A stretch of DNA of 64,000 bases from Flavipsychrobacter sp. (lineage in GTDB: Bacteria > Bacteroidota > Bacteroidia > Chitinophagales > Chitinophagaceae), in contig JAEUVZ010000032.1 in the NCBI GenBank assembly GCA_016786665.1, forward strand, positions 114,765-178,764, in the 5' to 3' direction. This document shows positions 8,779 through 17,683 of the stretch, one piece after another. The notes beneath the pieces are model-generated. The model saw nothing but the letters and a program-made list of their open reading frames with translations, was not told the origin of the DNA and did no database searches. The first letter of the stretch is position 1. Each line of letters opens with the position of its first letter. Both the position numbers and the translations under genes were made by a program.

Positions 8779-8852
8779 GGTCGCGTAGCCGAGTGGCTAG
8801 GCACAGGTCTGCAAAACCTGCTACAGCGGTTCGAATCCGCTCGCGACCTCCA
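8779..8852 (+). tRNA. tRNA-Cys (GCA)
   Basis: Full cloverleaf by eye: a 7-bp acceptor (8779-8785 with 8842-8848), anticodon stem 8804-8808 with 8816-8820, loop CTGCAAA with anticodon GCA at 8811-8813, a T arm with GGTTCGAATCC, discriminator U at 8849 (the Cys identity base), and an encoded CCA at 8850-8852. It is transcribed divergently from the phosphorylase gene and is followed by a terminator. Confidence 0.97.
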
Positions 8853-8860
8853 GGAAAAAC

Positions 8861-8890
8861 AAAGCCTTCCGCATACGTGGAAGGCTTTTT
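8861..8890 (+). terminator. terminator after tRNA-Cys
   Basis: A 9-bp stem (AAGCCTTCC with GGAAGGCTT) around an 8-nt loop, followed by a T run; lies 10 bases beyond the tRNA 3' end. Confidence 0.85.
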
Positions 8891-8919
8891 GATTTTGTAC
8901 CAGGGGAGAAGGGTGCTGC

Positions 8920-9552
8920 CTAATCCGTCCGGTTTTTCAAATCTTTAGCGTATTCCCTATACTCTACATCAAACTCGTCAGAAATGTAATTGTATAGCTT
9001 TTCACGGTCCTTTCTTACCCGCGCGGTATAAACGAAGAACAGGTGAGTGTTCTTCATGCGTTCAAAGGAAGGCCCCAGTACCACCAGTCCGTTGCCCGGG
9101 TGGTATCCTTCGGTGTACACGGGCTTCTTATCGCCATCCTTCAACTGTACCCCTACATCAGCAGGTGGCTTACCGTAGTAAACGATTATGTAATTATTGT
9201 CGGCGAAGTTAACCGGTGGTATGGTCAACGGTTGCAGATTTTTGTCCAGTATATGCCCGTCCAGTTTGCCCTGCCGCACATCACTTAGGTTGCTGTCTAC
9301 AAAGTAATACACCGGCCACCTGTCAAAATGCGCGCTGAAATCGTTGATAGTGGCGCGGTTTACTTTTACCATCTCGTCCCGCAGCCGGTTTGCCTTGTCG
9401 CCTTTTCCGCTGTTCCGATAGTATTGGATTTTCTTGCGTTCGGTGCGCAGCATTACCAATACCGCCCTTATTTCCTTTTGCTTGACGGGTGCCTGGGCAC
9501 CGGCGTCCAGCGCAGAAAGCACTATCAGCAGCAGGCAAACTATCCATTTCAT
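8920..9552 (-). CDS. secreted hypothetical protein
   Basis: 210 residues with a clear signal peptide (MKWIVCLLLIVLSALDAGAQ). The mature protein begins with a Lys/Arg-rich helical stretch (AVLVMLRTERKKIQYYRNSG) and continues as a mixed alpha/beta domain with PVYYFVDSNLSDVRQGKLDG and FADNNYIIVYYGKP. I recognise no catalytic motif and no named domain. It is the gene after the DUF2723 protein on the same strand, with that gene's terminator between them, so it is probably transcribed alone. Function unknown. Confidence 0.7.
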   Translation of the reverse strand: MKWIVCLLLIVLSALDAGAQAPVKQKEIRAVLVMLRTERKKIQYYRNSGKGDKANRLRDEMVKVNRATINDFSAHFDRWPVYYFVDSNLSDVRQGKLDGHILDKNLQPLTIPPVNFADNNYIIVYYGKPPADVGVQLKDGDKKPVYTEGYHPGNGLVVLGPSFERMKNTHLFFVYTARVRKDREKLYNYISDEFDVEYREYAKDLKNRTD

Positions 9553-9582
9553 TCGTTCTCTTTTCTATAATAAGACGTAAAA

Positions 9583-9612
9583 ATAAAAAACCCTCCCGGG
9601 TGGGAGGGCTTT
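9583..9612 (-). terminator. terminator of the DUF2723 gene
   Basis: Minus-strand hairpin GCCCTCCC/GGGAGGG with a short ACCC loop followed by a T-rich run (TTTTTTATTTTT), located 17 bases past the stop of the 9629-12748 gene. Confidence 0.85.
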
Positions 9613-9628
9613 ATTAGTGTTAAAATTA

Positions 9629-12600
9629 TTAGCGGCGCATCATGGGCGACATATCCACTACATCCTTCAGGCGGTTGTAAAGCGCGTCTGCTTTGTCAGA
9701 GTAGATTTTGCCATTTTGCGCGTCTCCGGCAGCGCCGGCCAGGCGGGCAAACTCACCCACAAGGCTCAGGTCCTGGCGGGCCTCTTCTCCCAGCGCTTCA
9801 GGGTTCTTCAGCGAAAGTATCCAGTTGATGTCAGCCTCTACGTTCTTGATAAAGATGTTGGCTATCTCAGATGCTTTCTGCTTGTCGCCCGCATTGTAGT
9901 AAGCGGCAGCCATAAAGTAGCCCGAGGCGTCAAACATCTCCAGCGTATACGGGTTATACGGGTAGGAGGTTTGGCTCAGCTTGGTGTGTACTTTGTTCAG
10001 TATGTCCACCGCCTCTTTCTGGCGTCCCGCAGCTACCATCTGGTTGGCCGCCCTGGAAACATTCACGCGGTAGGCGGCAAACATCAGGCGGTTCTTTTCG
10101 TCGTAGTACACATCGTTGCGTTCTGCGTTGCCCCACTGGTATTTGTTCATATACAGGTCATACGTCTTATCCAGGTCTATCCAGCCCTTATTGCCCGGCA
10201 TAGCCGAAGCCATTGAGGCGGAGTCCGCATAGCGGTAAGGCATCAGGCGGTACACCACGCCTTCCAGCGCCAGGTAATCGTCCAGGCCGGCGTAGTTATC
10301 TGCCGGCAGGCCGCCGCCAAAGTATATCGGGCGTTTCCAGCCTTCCTGAGCTATCGCGGCTATTATGTTCAGCACGGCTATGTCGTCCTTTATCAGCATG
10401 TTCTTAGAGTTGGTAAAGCGGACATCGGTGCTTATTTTACCGGTATCGGCGGCTTTCACCAGCCCCTGCGCCACCAGCTGTTCTTTGCTCAGCGAGTTGA
10501 TAGTGAAGTTCTTGGCTGGTATAAAGTTGGTGCGGGCGCCATCGCGGGTCATTGCCTGCGTTTTCGGGTCGTCGCTTACCATAAACTGGCATACTTCATA
10601 CAGCGGGTAGTATTTAGATTGGTCGAGCGGGCTATTGGGGTTGTAGCTGAGGAAGTTGTGCGCCTCGCCTACATAGTCTTTCTTTTTCCAGACCATCGGC
10701 ACCGCGTCGGCATCGTTTATTTTGTAGTTAAGCTGGTCTATGTACCAGTCTATACCCAGCAGGCTCAGGTTAATGATGCGCACATCTCGGCGAACGCCCT
10801 CTATCTCCTGCAGGTACCATACCGGGTAGGTATCGTTATCACCAAAGGTGAACAGGATGGCATTGGGTGCGCACGATTGCAGCGCATTGTAGGCGGTAGA
10901 GTGGGCCAGTGTCTTGCGCGAGCGGTCGTGGTCGTCCCATTCTTCGGCGGCCATCAGTGTTGGTACGGCGGCCAGGCACAGTACTATTGCCAGCGCGCCT
11001 CCCGCAGTTCCTTTCAGGAAGCGCTGGAACAGGTCGTTCACCATCAGCACACCCAGCCCTATCCATATAGCGAAGGCGTAGGTAGCCCCGGCGAAGGCGT
11101 AGTCGCGCTCACGTGGCTGCTGCGGGGTCATGTTCAGGTAGATACAGATGGCGATACCGGTAAAGAAGAAGAGCACGAAGGTGACAATACCGTCCTTTCG
11201 GTTCCGGTTAAAGTGGTACACCATACCCAGCAGGCCCAGTATCAGTGGCAGGAAGTACAGCTCGTTGCGGGCGGCATTGTTGCCTACACCGTTGCCGGCC
11301 AGGTCCAGGTTGCCCACTTTGGCTTTATCTATAAACGGAATACCGGAGATCCAGTGGCCGAAGCGCGGGTTGCCCTGGCCTTCTATATCATTTTCACGGC
11401 CGGCGTAGTTCCACATAAAGTAGCGCCACCACATCCAGCCAAGCTGGTACCCTACAAAGTATTTCATGTTATCGGCACCGCTGGGTACTTCGCCCTCGGC
11501 CAGCTCCAGGTAATTGCGGTAGAAGCGGGCGTGCGATGGGTCGTTACCATCCCAGATACGGGGGAACACCCGGGTATCGCTGTATTTATATTCTATCTTT
11601 TCACCCACCTTTTTGTAGTGGTCTTTACCATTTTCCTGGGTTTGGGTGTAGTTGTAGCCTTTTACTTTCTTGTCTATTACGTCGCTGGTATAGTCGGGGC
11701 CAACAAACAGGGGCTGCTGCCCGTATTGCTCGCGCTGCACGTAGGAGATAAGGCTGAGCGTATTGTCGGGGTTGGTCATGTCGATAGGCACATCAGCGCG
11801 GGAGCGGATGATGGGCGCCAGGTAGGCCGAAAACCCGATAATGATGAAGCAAATGCACAGCAGGCTGGTGTGTACCAGGTACCACTGCTTTTTGCGCGCC
11901 AGCATGAGGAGCCATACCAGCAGGCCCACCAGCAGCACTACAAAGGCGATAGCGCCGGAGTCGAACGGCATACCCAGATCGTTCACAAACATCAGGTCGA
12001 ACTTGGAAGCGAAGATGGGCAGGTACTGTATAACGCCAAACTGTACGAACGCCAGCACCAGGCAACCCAGTATGAACGCCAGGATAGCGCCGCGGGTGGT
12101 AGCCTCGTAGCGCTTGTAGTAATACACCATGGCAATGGCCGGGATGGTAAGGAGGTTCAGCAAGTGGACACCCACGGAAAGCCCCGTGAGGTAGGCTATA
12201 AACACCAGCCAGCGGTCGCCGTGGCGCTCGTTGGCTACATTTTCCCATTTCAGTATGGCCCAGAATACCAGGGCGGTGAAGAAAGAAGAGGTGGCGTAAA
12301 CTTCGGCCTCTACAGCGGAGAACCAGAAGGTATCAGAGAAGGTATAAGCCAGTCCGCCTACCAGGCCTGCACCCATTATAAGCATGTTCTGCTGCCCGGT
12401 TGGTTCGTTAGAGCCGCCGGCTATCAGTTTCTTGGCAAAGTGTGTAATAGTCCAGAACAGGAACAGTATGGTTCCCGCGCTCATTACCGCCGACATGGCA
12501 TTGATAAACACAATGGCCGATGTGCTGGGCTGGCCGGTAGTGCCGCCGGCAAGGATGCCGAACAGGCGCTGCAGCATCATAAAGAACGGGGCGCCCGGAG

Positions 12601-12748
12601 AGTGACCCACTTCCAGTTTGTAGGCACAGGAGGCAAACTCGCCACAGTCCCAGAAGCTCACGGTGCGCTCCATAGTCATCAGGTACACGGCAAGTGCAAT
12701 AAGGCCGGTTGCCCAACCAACAATGTTGTTGATTTTACGATAATTCAT
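9629..12748 (-). CDS. DUF2723 polytopic membrane protein (protein O-mannosyltransferase-like)
   Basis: 1039 residues from the ATG at 12748; the longer frame to 12826 would overlap its promoter. About 10-12 N-terminal membrane helices, then a large periplasmic domain from about residue 560. The first loop carries the DUF2723 hallmark VSFWDCGEFASCAYKLE and GHSPGAPFF, an acidic motif like that of GT39-type C-superfamily glycosyltransferases. The soluble part contains FTFGDNDTYPVWYLQEIEG and a TPR-like C-terminus. In Bacteroidota such proteins are thought to use polyprenyl-linked sugars to glycosylate exported proteins; this is a family inference. Preceded by a strong promoter and followed by a terminator, so monocistronic. 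Confidence 0.85.
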   Translation of the reverse strand: MNYRKINNIVGWATGLIALAVYLMTMERTVSFWDCGEFASCAYKLEVGHSPGAPFFMMLQRLFGILAGGTTGQPSTSAIVFINAMSAVMSAGTILFLFWTITHFAKKLIAGGSNEPTGQQNMLIMGAGLVGGLAYTFSDTFWFSAVEAEVYATSSFFTALVFWAILKWENVANERHGDRWLVFIAYLTGLSVGVHLLNLLTIPAIAMVYYYKRYEATTRGAILAFILGCLVLAFVQFGVIQYLPIFASKFDLMFVNDLGMPFDSGAIAFVVLLVGLLVWLLMLARKKQWYLVHTSLLCICFIIIGFSAYLAPIIRSRADVPIDMTNPDNTLSLISYVQREQYGQQPLFVGPDYTSDVIDKKVKGYNYTQTQENGKDHYKKVGEKIEYKYSDTRVFPRIWDGNDPSHARFYRNYLELAEGEVPSGADNMKYFVGYQLGWMWWRYFMWNYAGRENDIEGQGNPRFGHWISGIPFIDKAKVGNLDLAGNGVGNNAARNELYFLPLILGLLGMVYHFNRNRKDGIVTFVLFFFTGIAICIYLNMTPQQPRERDYAFAGATYAFAIWIGLGVLMVNDLFQRFLKGTAGGALAIVLCLAAVPTLMAAEEWDDHDRSRKTLAHSTAYNALQSCAPNAILFTFGDNDTYPVWYLQEIEGVRRDVRIINLSLLGIDWYIDQLNYKINDADAVPMVWKKKDYVGEAHNFLSYNPNSPLDQSKYYPLYEVCQFMVSDDPKTQAMTRDGARTNFIPAKNFTINSLSKEQLVAQGLVKAADTGKISTDVRFTNSKNMLIKDDIAVLNIIAAIAQEGWKRPIYFGGGLPADNYAGLDDYLALEGVVYRLMPYRYADSASMASAMPGNKGWIDLDKTYDLYMNKYQWGNAERNDVYYDEKNRLMFAAYRVNVSRAANQMVAAGRQKEAVDILNKVHTKLSQTSYPYNPYTLEMFDASGYFMAAAYYNAGDKQKASEIANIFIKNVEADINWILSLKNPEALGEEARQDLSLVGEFARLAGAAGDAQNGKIYSDKADALYNRLKDVVDMSPMMRR

Positions 12749-12770
12749 GTAGGTATGTTTAGACAGGCAA

Positions 12771-12800
12771 CAAAAATAGAAAAATACACGTATGCACCAA
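12771..12800 (-). promoter_or_regulatory. promoter of the DUF2723 gene
   Basis: Read on the minus strand: TTG (12800-12798), a 19-base spacer, then TATTTTTG (12778-12771), an exact match to the Bacteroidota TTG-N19-TAnnTTTG pattern. The ATG at 12748 is 22 bases downstream, and this supports that start. Confidence 0.7.
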
Positions 12801-12897
12801 CTAACAAAGGGCTTATTTACCCCCAACGGCCTGAGGGTGGCTTTTTATTTAATGTGTTGGTGCCGGCATGGAAGGGTAGTTACAGCGCGCGCTACGG

Positions 12898-13341
12898 CTA
12901 CACAATAAGATGGTTCAGGTTCTTTAGCCTATCGGCTGCCAGCACCTGGGCAAGTTGTACTTCGGGTAGGTCGCGTAGGTGAGTGACAATCTCCTGGGCG
13001 TCATCTTCGGGTGAGTTGCTCTGTACCATCCAGAGGTAGTCCAGCTGCTTCACTTCCGGCAGCAGGGCTTCTTTATCGCTTTTTAGCTTGTAGAGGAAGT
13101 ATTTAAGCCCATTGGTAGGCAGGCAGTAAACATATATGGGGAAGTAGTGCTGTTTGTTCTTGCCACTCTGCAGGCATACGTCCATTTCAGGCTCCCGCAC
13201 AAAGTTGGTGTCCAGTTGCTTGTTCAGCGTCCAGCAGAACTGGTATCCGGGCAGCGAGCTGGCGATACCTATCAGGGCAGTGTCTGCAAAGAATTCCTCT
13301 TGCATAGCATCTGTGTTTAGCGTCCACTTATTACTAGACAT
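12898..13341 (-). CDS. IPExxxVDY family protein
   Basis: 147 residues from the ATG at 13341, which places the promoter described below just upstream. The family signature appears as LLPEVKQLDYLW at residues 93-104. The family is a short, Bacteroidota-specific group of unknown function, typically encoded near housekeeping genes. No membrane segment or signal peptide, so cytosolic. It is divergent from the stomatin-like gene that begins 75 bases away, and the two may share a control region. Confidence 0.85.
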   Translation of the reverse strand: MSSNKWTLNTDAMQEEFFADTALIGIASSLPGYQFCWTLNKQLDTNFVREPEMDVCLQSGKNKQHYFPIYVYCLPTNGLKYFLYKLKSDKEALLPEVKQLDYLWMVQSNSPEDDAQEIVTHLRDLPEVQLAQVLAADRLKNLNHLIV

Positions 13342-13367
13342 GCCCGGTTCTGTTCTTTTTTGTTGCA

Positions 13368-13398
13368 CAAAGTTCGGACATGTTCGTATATTTCCAAA
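13368..13398 (-). promoter_or_regulatory. promoter of the IPExxxVDY gene
   Basis: On the minus strand: TTTG (13398-13395), a 19-base spacer, GAACTTTG (13375-13368); close to TTTG-N19-TAnnTTTG with one mismatch. It lies within the divergent intergenic space. Confidence 0.5.
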
Positions 13399-13415
13399 TA
13401 AAACCATTCTTTTCT

Positions 13416-14348
13416 ATGCCAGTTACTACTATTGTTGTCGCCGTTGTATTGCTGCTGTTGCTGTTCATGAGCTTTGTTACCGTACAGCAGGGCACCGTGG
13501 CTGTTATTACCGTCTTTGGTAAGTTCCAGCGCATCCTGCGCCCGGGGCTCAACTTCAAGATACCCGTAATAGAAAAGATCTTCAAGCGTATCTCTTACCA
13601 AAACCGTTCCATTGAGCTGAAGTTCCAAGCCATTACCCAAGACCAGGCCAATGTCAACTTCTCTGCCATGCTCCTCTACTCCGTGCTGAACCAGGAGATA
13701 GAGATCATAAAGAGTGTAGCCTTTAAATTTGTGGATGAGCGCAACTTTATGCAGGCGCTGATACGCTCGGTAGAAGGCTCCGTGCGCGCATTTGTGGCTA
13801 CCAAGAAACAGTCGGAGATATTACAGCTGCGGATGGAGATCATTCACCACGTAAAGGAACAGCTGGATAAGCAACTGGAAGACTGGGGGTATCACCTGCA
13901 CGATATGCAGATGAACGACATAGCCTTTGATGAGGTGATCATGCGCTCAATGGCACAGGTGGTAGCTTCTAACAACCTGAAGGCGGCTGCCGAGAACGAA
14001 GGGCAGGCATTGCTTATTACCAAAACCAAAGCGGCGGAAGCGGACGGTAACGCCATTAAGATATCAGCAGAGGCAGAACGCCAGGCGGCCCAGCTTCGTG
14101 GGCAGGGTGTGGCGCTCTTCCGCGAGGAGGTAGCCCGTGGTATGGCCCTGGCGGCCAAAGAGATGGAAAGCGCCCACCTGGACGCCTCGTTCATCCTCTT
14201 CTCCATGTGGACCGATGCCATTAAGCACTTTGCGGAAAATGGCCAGGGCAATACTATCTTCCTGGATGGCTCGGCCGATAACTACAAACGCACCATACAG
14301 CAGCTCATGTCTACCATGCAGGGAGACGACCTGAAAAAGAAATCATAA
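13416..14348 (+). CDS. SPFH/Band 7 stomatin-like membrane protein
   Basis: 310 residues from the ATG at 13416; upstream codons to 13380 overlap the divergent promoter region. An N-terminal membrane anchor (residues 4-20) is followed by the Band 7 domain (QQGTVAVITVFGKFQRILRPG, with the typical AMLLYSVLNQE and DIAFDE blocks) and a long Ala/Glu-rich coiled-coil stretch (AAENEGQALLITKTKAAEAD) that drives oligomer formation. SPFH proteins form ring-like membrane scaffolds. There is no NfeD-type partner or protease next door. The ending DDLKKKS is charged and probably disordered. Confidence 0.88.
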   Translation: MPVTTIVVAVVLLLLLFMSFVTVQQGTVAVITVFGKFQRILRPGLNFKIPVIEKIFKRISYQNRSIELKFQAITQDQANVNFSAMLLYSVLNQEIEIIKSVAFKFVDERNFMQALIRSVEGSVRAFVATKKQSEILQLRMEIIHHVKEQLDKQLEDWGYHLHDMQMNDIAFDEVIMRSMAQVVASNNLKAAAENEGQALLITKTKAAEADGNAIKISAEAERQAAQLRGQGVALFREEVARGMALAAKEMESAHLDASFILFSMWTDAIKHFAENGQGNTIFLDGSADNYKRTIQQLMSTMQGDDLKKKS

Positions 14349-14377
14349 GTCTGAAATAAGGCCACCTTTTACATACT

Positions 14378-14424
14378 ACCACCGGGATGTTGCATTTCAA
14401 TTAGTGTAATATCTCGGTGGTTTT
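14378..14424 (+). terminator. terminator-like hairpin after the Band 7 gene
   Basis: An 11-bp stem with one G-U pair (14378-14388 with 14411-14421), a 22-nt loop and a TTTTG tail, 30 bases past the stop codon. Confidence 0.55.
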
Positions 14425-14601
14425 GTATGATCACTTCCCGCCCTTAAGGCCTGCATGCCGTTAGGCAGGGGGGTGGCAGGCAGCCTTGGCCAATCTGTTT
14501 GCTCCACTCCAATCCCGGTTCAATTCCACCCCCAACAAAAAATAATGGCCAATCCTCAAAATCTACTGAATCGTGGTTACTTTTGGGGCGCAATTTTAAT
14601 T

Positions 14602-15867
14602 ATGATAGATGTATTGCTCGGGCTCCAGTGGGGCGATGAGGGTAAAGGAAAAATAGTAGACTTCCTGGCTGCGAAGTATGACATTATCGCCCGCTTCCAG
14701 GGAGGGCCCAATGCGGGCCACACCCTGTATGTGAACGGTACCAAGATAGTGCTGCACACCATACCCTCGGGCGTGTTTCACCAGCACTGCCTGAACCTGA
14801 TAGGCAACGGGGTGGTAATAGACCCGGTAACGCTGAAAAAGGAAATAGAGAATATCCTTACCCTGGAGCCTGCCATGCTGGAGCGCTTGTTCATATCGCA
14901 GAAGGCCCACCTGATACTGCCCACCCACCGCGCGCTGGATGCCGCGTCGGAAGCGGCGAAGGGCTCTGAGAAAATAGGCTCTACGCTGAAAGGCATCGGC
15001 CCCGCTTATATGGATAAAACAGGCCGCAATGGCCTGAGGATAGGCGATATACTGAGCAAAGACTTTGCCGCCAAGTATGAAAAGCTGAAAAACAAACACC
15101 TGGAGATGCTGCGCCAGTATGAGCACCAGATTGACTGGCAGCAGTGGGAAGCGCCCTTCTTTGAGGCTGTGGAGTTCATCCGCACGCTGAAGATCGTGAA
15201 CGCGGAATACTGGATAGACACCCACCTGGCAGCAGGCAAAAAAATACTGGCTGAAGGCGCGCAAGGCAGCATGCTGGATGTTGATTTCGGCACGTACCCA
15301 TTCGTTACCTCGTCCAATACTATATCGGCCGGGGTATGCAATGGATTGGGCGTAGCACCCCAGCGCATTGGCGAGGTGTATGGCATTACCAAGGCCTACT
15401 GCACCCGTGTGGGGGGTGGTCCATTCCCTACCGAACTGGAAGACGAAACGGGCGAGGCACTCCGCAAGGCGGGTAATGAATTTGGCGCCACCACCGGCCG
15501 CCCGCGCCGCTGTGGCTGGGCCGACCTGGTAGCGCTCCGCTATGCGGTAATGCTGAGCGGCGTAACCAAAATAATAGTTACCAAGGCCGATGTACTGGAT
15601 GGCTTCAACCCCATAAAGGCCGCCATAGCCTACCGGGTAGATGGCGTGGAAACCACCGAGTTTCCTTATGATGTATGCGATGCGCAGCTGGAGCCGGTAT
15701 ACCAGGATTTCCCGGGATGGGACAACCCCATCAGCGAGTGTAAAACCTACGACGAACTGCCGCAGGTGTTTAAAGAATACTGCACCTTCATGGAGCAGTA
15801 CCTGGGCACGAAGATCGCGTACATTTCCAACGGAACGGGCCGCGACCAGTTACTGCATTTAGAATAG
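14602..15867 (+). CDS. purA: adenylosuccinate synthase
   Basis: GTP-dependent joining of IMP and aspartate in AMP synthesis; cytosolic. 421 residues from the ATG at 14602, which gives the family's usual N-terminus MIDVLLGLQWGDEGKGK with the P-loop at residues 7-17; the frame is open upstream to 14455 but that part has no homology to the family. Also seen: QGGPNAGHT with the catalytic His, GSTLKGIGPAYMDKTGR, EGAQGSMLDVDFGTYPFVT, and TTTGRPRRCGW-like FGATTGRPRRCGWAD. All catalytic blocks are intact. Followed at 86 bases by the Lys/Asp-rich protein gene. Confidence 0.95.
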   Translation: MIDVLLGLQWGDEGKGKIVDFLAAKYDIIARFQGGPNAGHTLYVNGTKIVLHTIPSGVFHQHCLNLIGNGVVIDPVTLKKEIENILTLEPAMLERLFISQKAHLILPTHRALDAASEAAKGSEKIGSTLKGIGPAYMDKTGRNGLRIGDILSKDFAAKYEKLKNKHLEMLRQYEHQIDWQQWEAPFFEAVEFIRTLKIVNAEYWIDTHLAAGKKILAEGAQGSMLDVDFGTYPFVTSSNTISAGVCNGLGVAPQRIGEVYGITKAYCTRVGGGPFPTELEDETGEALRKAGNEFGATTGRPRRCGWADLVALRYAVMLSGVTKIIVTKADVLDGFNPIKAAIAYRVDGVETTEFPYDVCDAQLEPVYQDFPGWDNPISECKTYDELPQVFKEYCTFMEQYLGTKIAYISNGTGRDQLLHLE

Positions 15868-15952
15868 AAAAAAAATATTTTTCCGTTCAGGAAAAATTTG
15901 GCAATTTTCGCAAACAATTAAAATCATACGCTATCAATTAGCTTTTAGTGCC

Positions 15953-16393
15953 ATGACATCGAAACCAGTAAAGAAAGCAGCAAGCAAAAAAAGCGCCTCT
16001 TCTGCGAGCGCTAAGCCGGCAGCAAAAAAAGCATCGTCTAAGAAAACAGAAGAGGACGATGAGGATATAGACGAAGAGGAGACAGAGGATACTCCTAAAA
16101 AGAAAACAGCGGCTAAGAAGGGCTCCGCCAAATCGAAGAAGAGCGATGACGACGATGATGACGACGACGACGACGATGTGGATGAGGTAGACGATTATGA
16201 AAAAGCCGACGAAGACGACTACGACATAGACAAGGAGTTTGAAGAGTTTGATCTCCCTAAGTCGAAGACCAAGAGCGGTGGCGGCAAGAAATCGAAGAGC
16301 GATGACGACTTTGACATAGACGATGAGTTTAAAGACCTCGGGTTCTTTAGCGAAGGCGGTGGCGGCTTTGATGACGATGATGACGATTTTTAA
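15953..16393 (+). CDS. low-complexity Lys/Ala- then Asp-rich disordered protein
   Basis: 146 residues, almost entirely K, A, S, D and E. The first third is basic and Ala/Lys-rich (KKAASKKSASSASAKPAAKK), reminiscent of histone H1-like bacterial proteins; the middle holds an uninterrupted run of 11 Asp near residues 65-75; the tail mixes Gly with further Asp clusters and a few aromatic anchors (DKEFEEFDLP, DLGFFSEGG). It is a polyampholyte, predicted to be disordered, with no signal peptide. It could be a nucleic-acid-associated or chaperone-like protein; the function is not known. Its stop is 12 bases before the pabB start, so the two may be co-transcribed. Confidence 0.7.
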   Translation: MTSKPVKKAASKKSASSASAKPAAKKASSKKTEEDDEDIDEEETEDTPKKKTAAKKGSAKSKKSDDDDDDDDDDDVDEVDDYEKADEDDYDIDKEFEEFDLPKSKTKSGGGKKSKSDDDFDIDDEFKDLGFFSEGGGGFDDDDDDF

Positions 16394-16405
16394 TTCCGTT
16401 GCCTA

Positions 16406-17683
16406 TTGAGACAAATAGCTACATTCCCGCTGGCTACCGGCCAGCATGCAGAAATAAAAAGAAGAATGCTGGATTGGGCGAGCCAATTCAGCATTCTTCT
16501 TTTCCTTGATAGCAACAGCTATCAATCCCCCCATGGAAAGTATGAGTGCCTGCTGGCCGCTGGTGAAGTCGGGGAGGTGAGCGAGTCGCTGGAGCAACTG
16601 CAACAGGCGCACGACGCACAGTCCGACTGGTACTTCGGCCACTTGTGCTACGACTACAAAAATCAGTTGGAGCCACGTCTCCACTCACGGCACGCTGGCA
16701 AGCAGGGCTTCCCGGAGTTGTACTTCTTCCGCCCGCGCTACGTGTGCTATATCAGCAGCAACTATACCACACTCACCATCGAGGCGCTGGACGCCGACCC
16801 TGCATCGGTGTACAACGAACTCCTGCAAGCACACCGCAAGCAGCAACCGTTACCATCCATCACCTTTCAGCAACGCACAGCGCGCAATGAATATTTAACG
16901 GTAATAGATAAATTACGTCGCCACATAGCCGATGGTGATTGCTACGAAATAAATTATTGCACCGAGGGCTACAGCAACGGGGTAACTCTTTCGCCGCCCG
17001 ATGCCTTCGCCCGACTCAATGAATTATCGCCCGCACCCTTCGCCGCCTACTATCGCCTGCAAGATGCCTGCCTGATGTGCAGCAGCCCCGAGCGCTACCT
17101 GCAAAAGAGCGGCGGCACATTAATAGCCCAACCCATAAAAGGAACGGCAAAGCGGGGAGAGAACGAGGCGGCCGACGAGCAGGCAAAGCAAGCCCTGCAC
17201 AGCAGCATAAAGGAGCGTGCCGAGAACGTAATGATAGTAGACCTTACGCGCAACGACCTGGCGCGCGTTTGTGAAACGGGCTCTGTATCGGTGGAAGAGC
17301 TCTTTGGTATCTATACCTTCCCGAAAGTGCACCAGATGATCTCTACAGTGAGCGGAAAGATGCGAGCCGGCGTGCCGTTTACGGATGCCATCCGCTATTC
17401 GTTCCCCATGGGCAGTATGACGGGGGCGCCCAAGATGAAAGTAATGGAGCTGACCGATACCTATGAGCAGGCCCGCCGCGAACTCTTTTCCGGAACAGTG
17501 GGATACATCTCTCCCACGGGTGACTTCGATTTCAACGTCGTTATCCGCAGTCTTTTTTACAATGCCGCCACGCAATACCTTTCTTATCAAACAGGCGGGG
17601 CCATTACCTACGATAGTGATGCCCTCCAGGAGTGGGAAGAAATGCGCCTGAAGGCCTGGGCACTGGAGCGCATTTTCAGCTAG
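16406..17683 (+). CDS. pabB: aminodeoxychorismate synthase component I / chorismate-binding enzyme
   Basis: 425 residues. Converts chorismate and ammonia to aminodeoxychorismate for folate. The key motif is PIKGT at residues 243-247; the Lys is typical of PabB, whereas anthranilate synthases have Ala there. Also seen: DGDCYEINYC, SSPERYL, ERAENVMIVDLTRNDLAR, PMGSMTGAPKMKVMELT and SGTVGYISPTGDFDFNVVIR. The start is a TTG at 16406, the only option upstream of the ATG at 16466; it retains an N-terminal block (RQIATFPLATG) typical of Bacteroidota homologues. No pabA or pabC gene lies alongside. Confidence 0.85.
   Translation: MRQIATFPLATGQHAEIKRRMLDWASQFSILLFLDSNSYQSPHGKYECLLAAGEVGEVSESLEQLQQAHDAQSDWYFGHLCYDYKNQLEPRLHSRHAGKQGFPELYFFRPRYVCYISSNYTTLTIEALDADPASVYNELLQAHRKQQPLPSITFQQRTARNEYLTVIDKLRRHIADGDCYEINYCTEGYSNGVTLSPPDAFARLNELSPAPFAAYYRLQDACLMCSSPERYLQKSGGTLIAQPIKGTAKRGENEAADEQAKQALHSSIKERAENVMIVDLTRNDLARVCETGSVSVEELFGIYTFPKVHQMISTVSGKMRAGVPFTDAIRYSFPMGSMTGAPKMKVMELTDTYEQARRELFSGTVGYISPTGDFDFNVVIRSLFYNAATQYLSYQTGGAITYDSDALQEWEEMRLKAWALERIFS

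Noticed and set aside
10619..12982. 787-codon open frame opposite the DUF2723 gene
   Set aside because: Antisense shadow of a real gene with clear motifs; its translation is rich in His, Gln, Val and lacks any domain.
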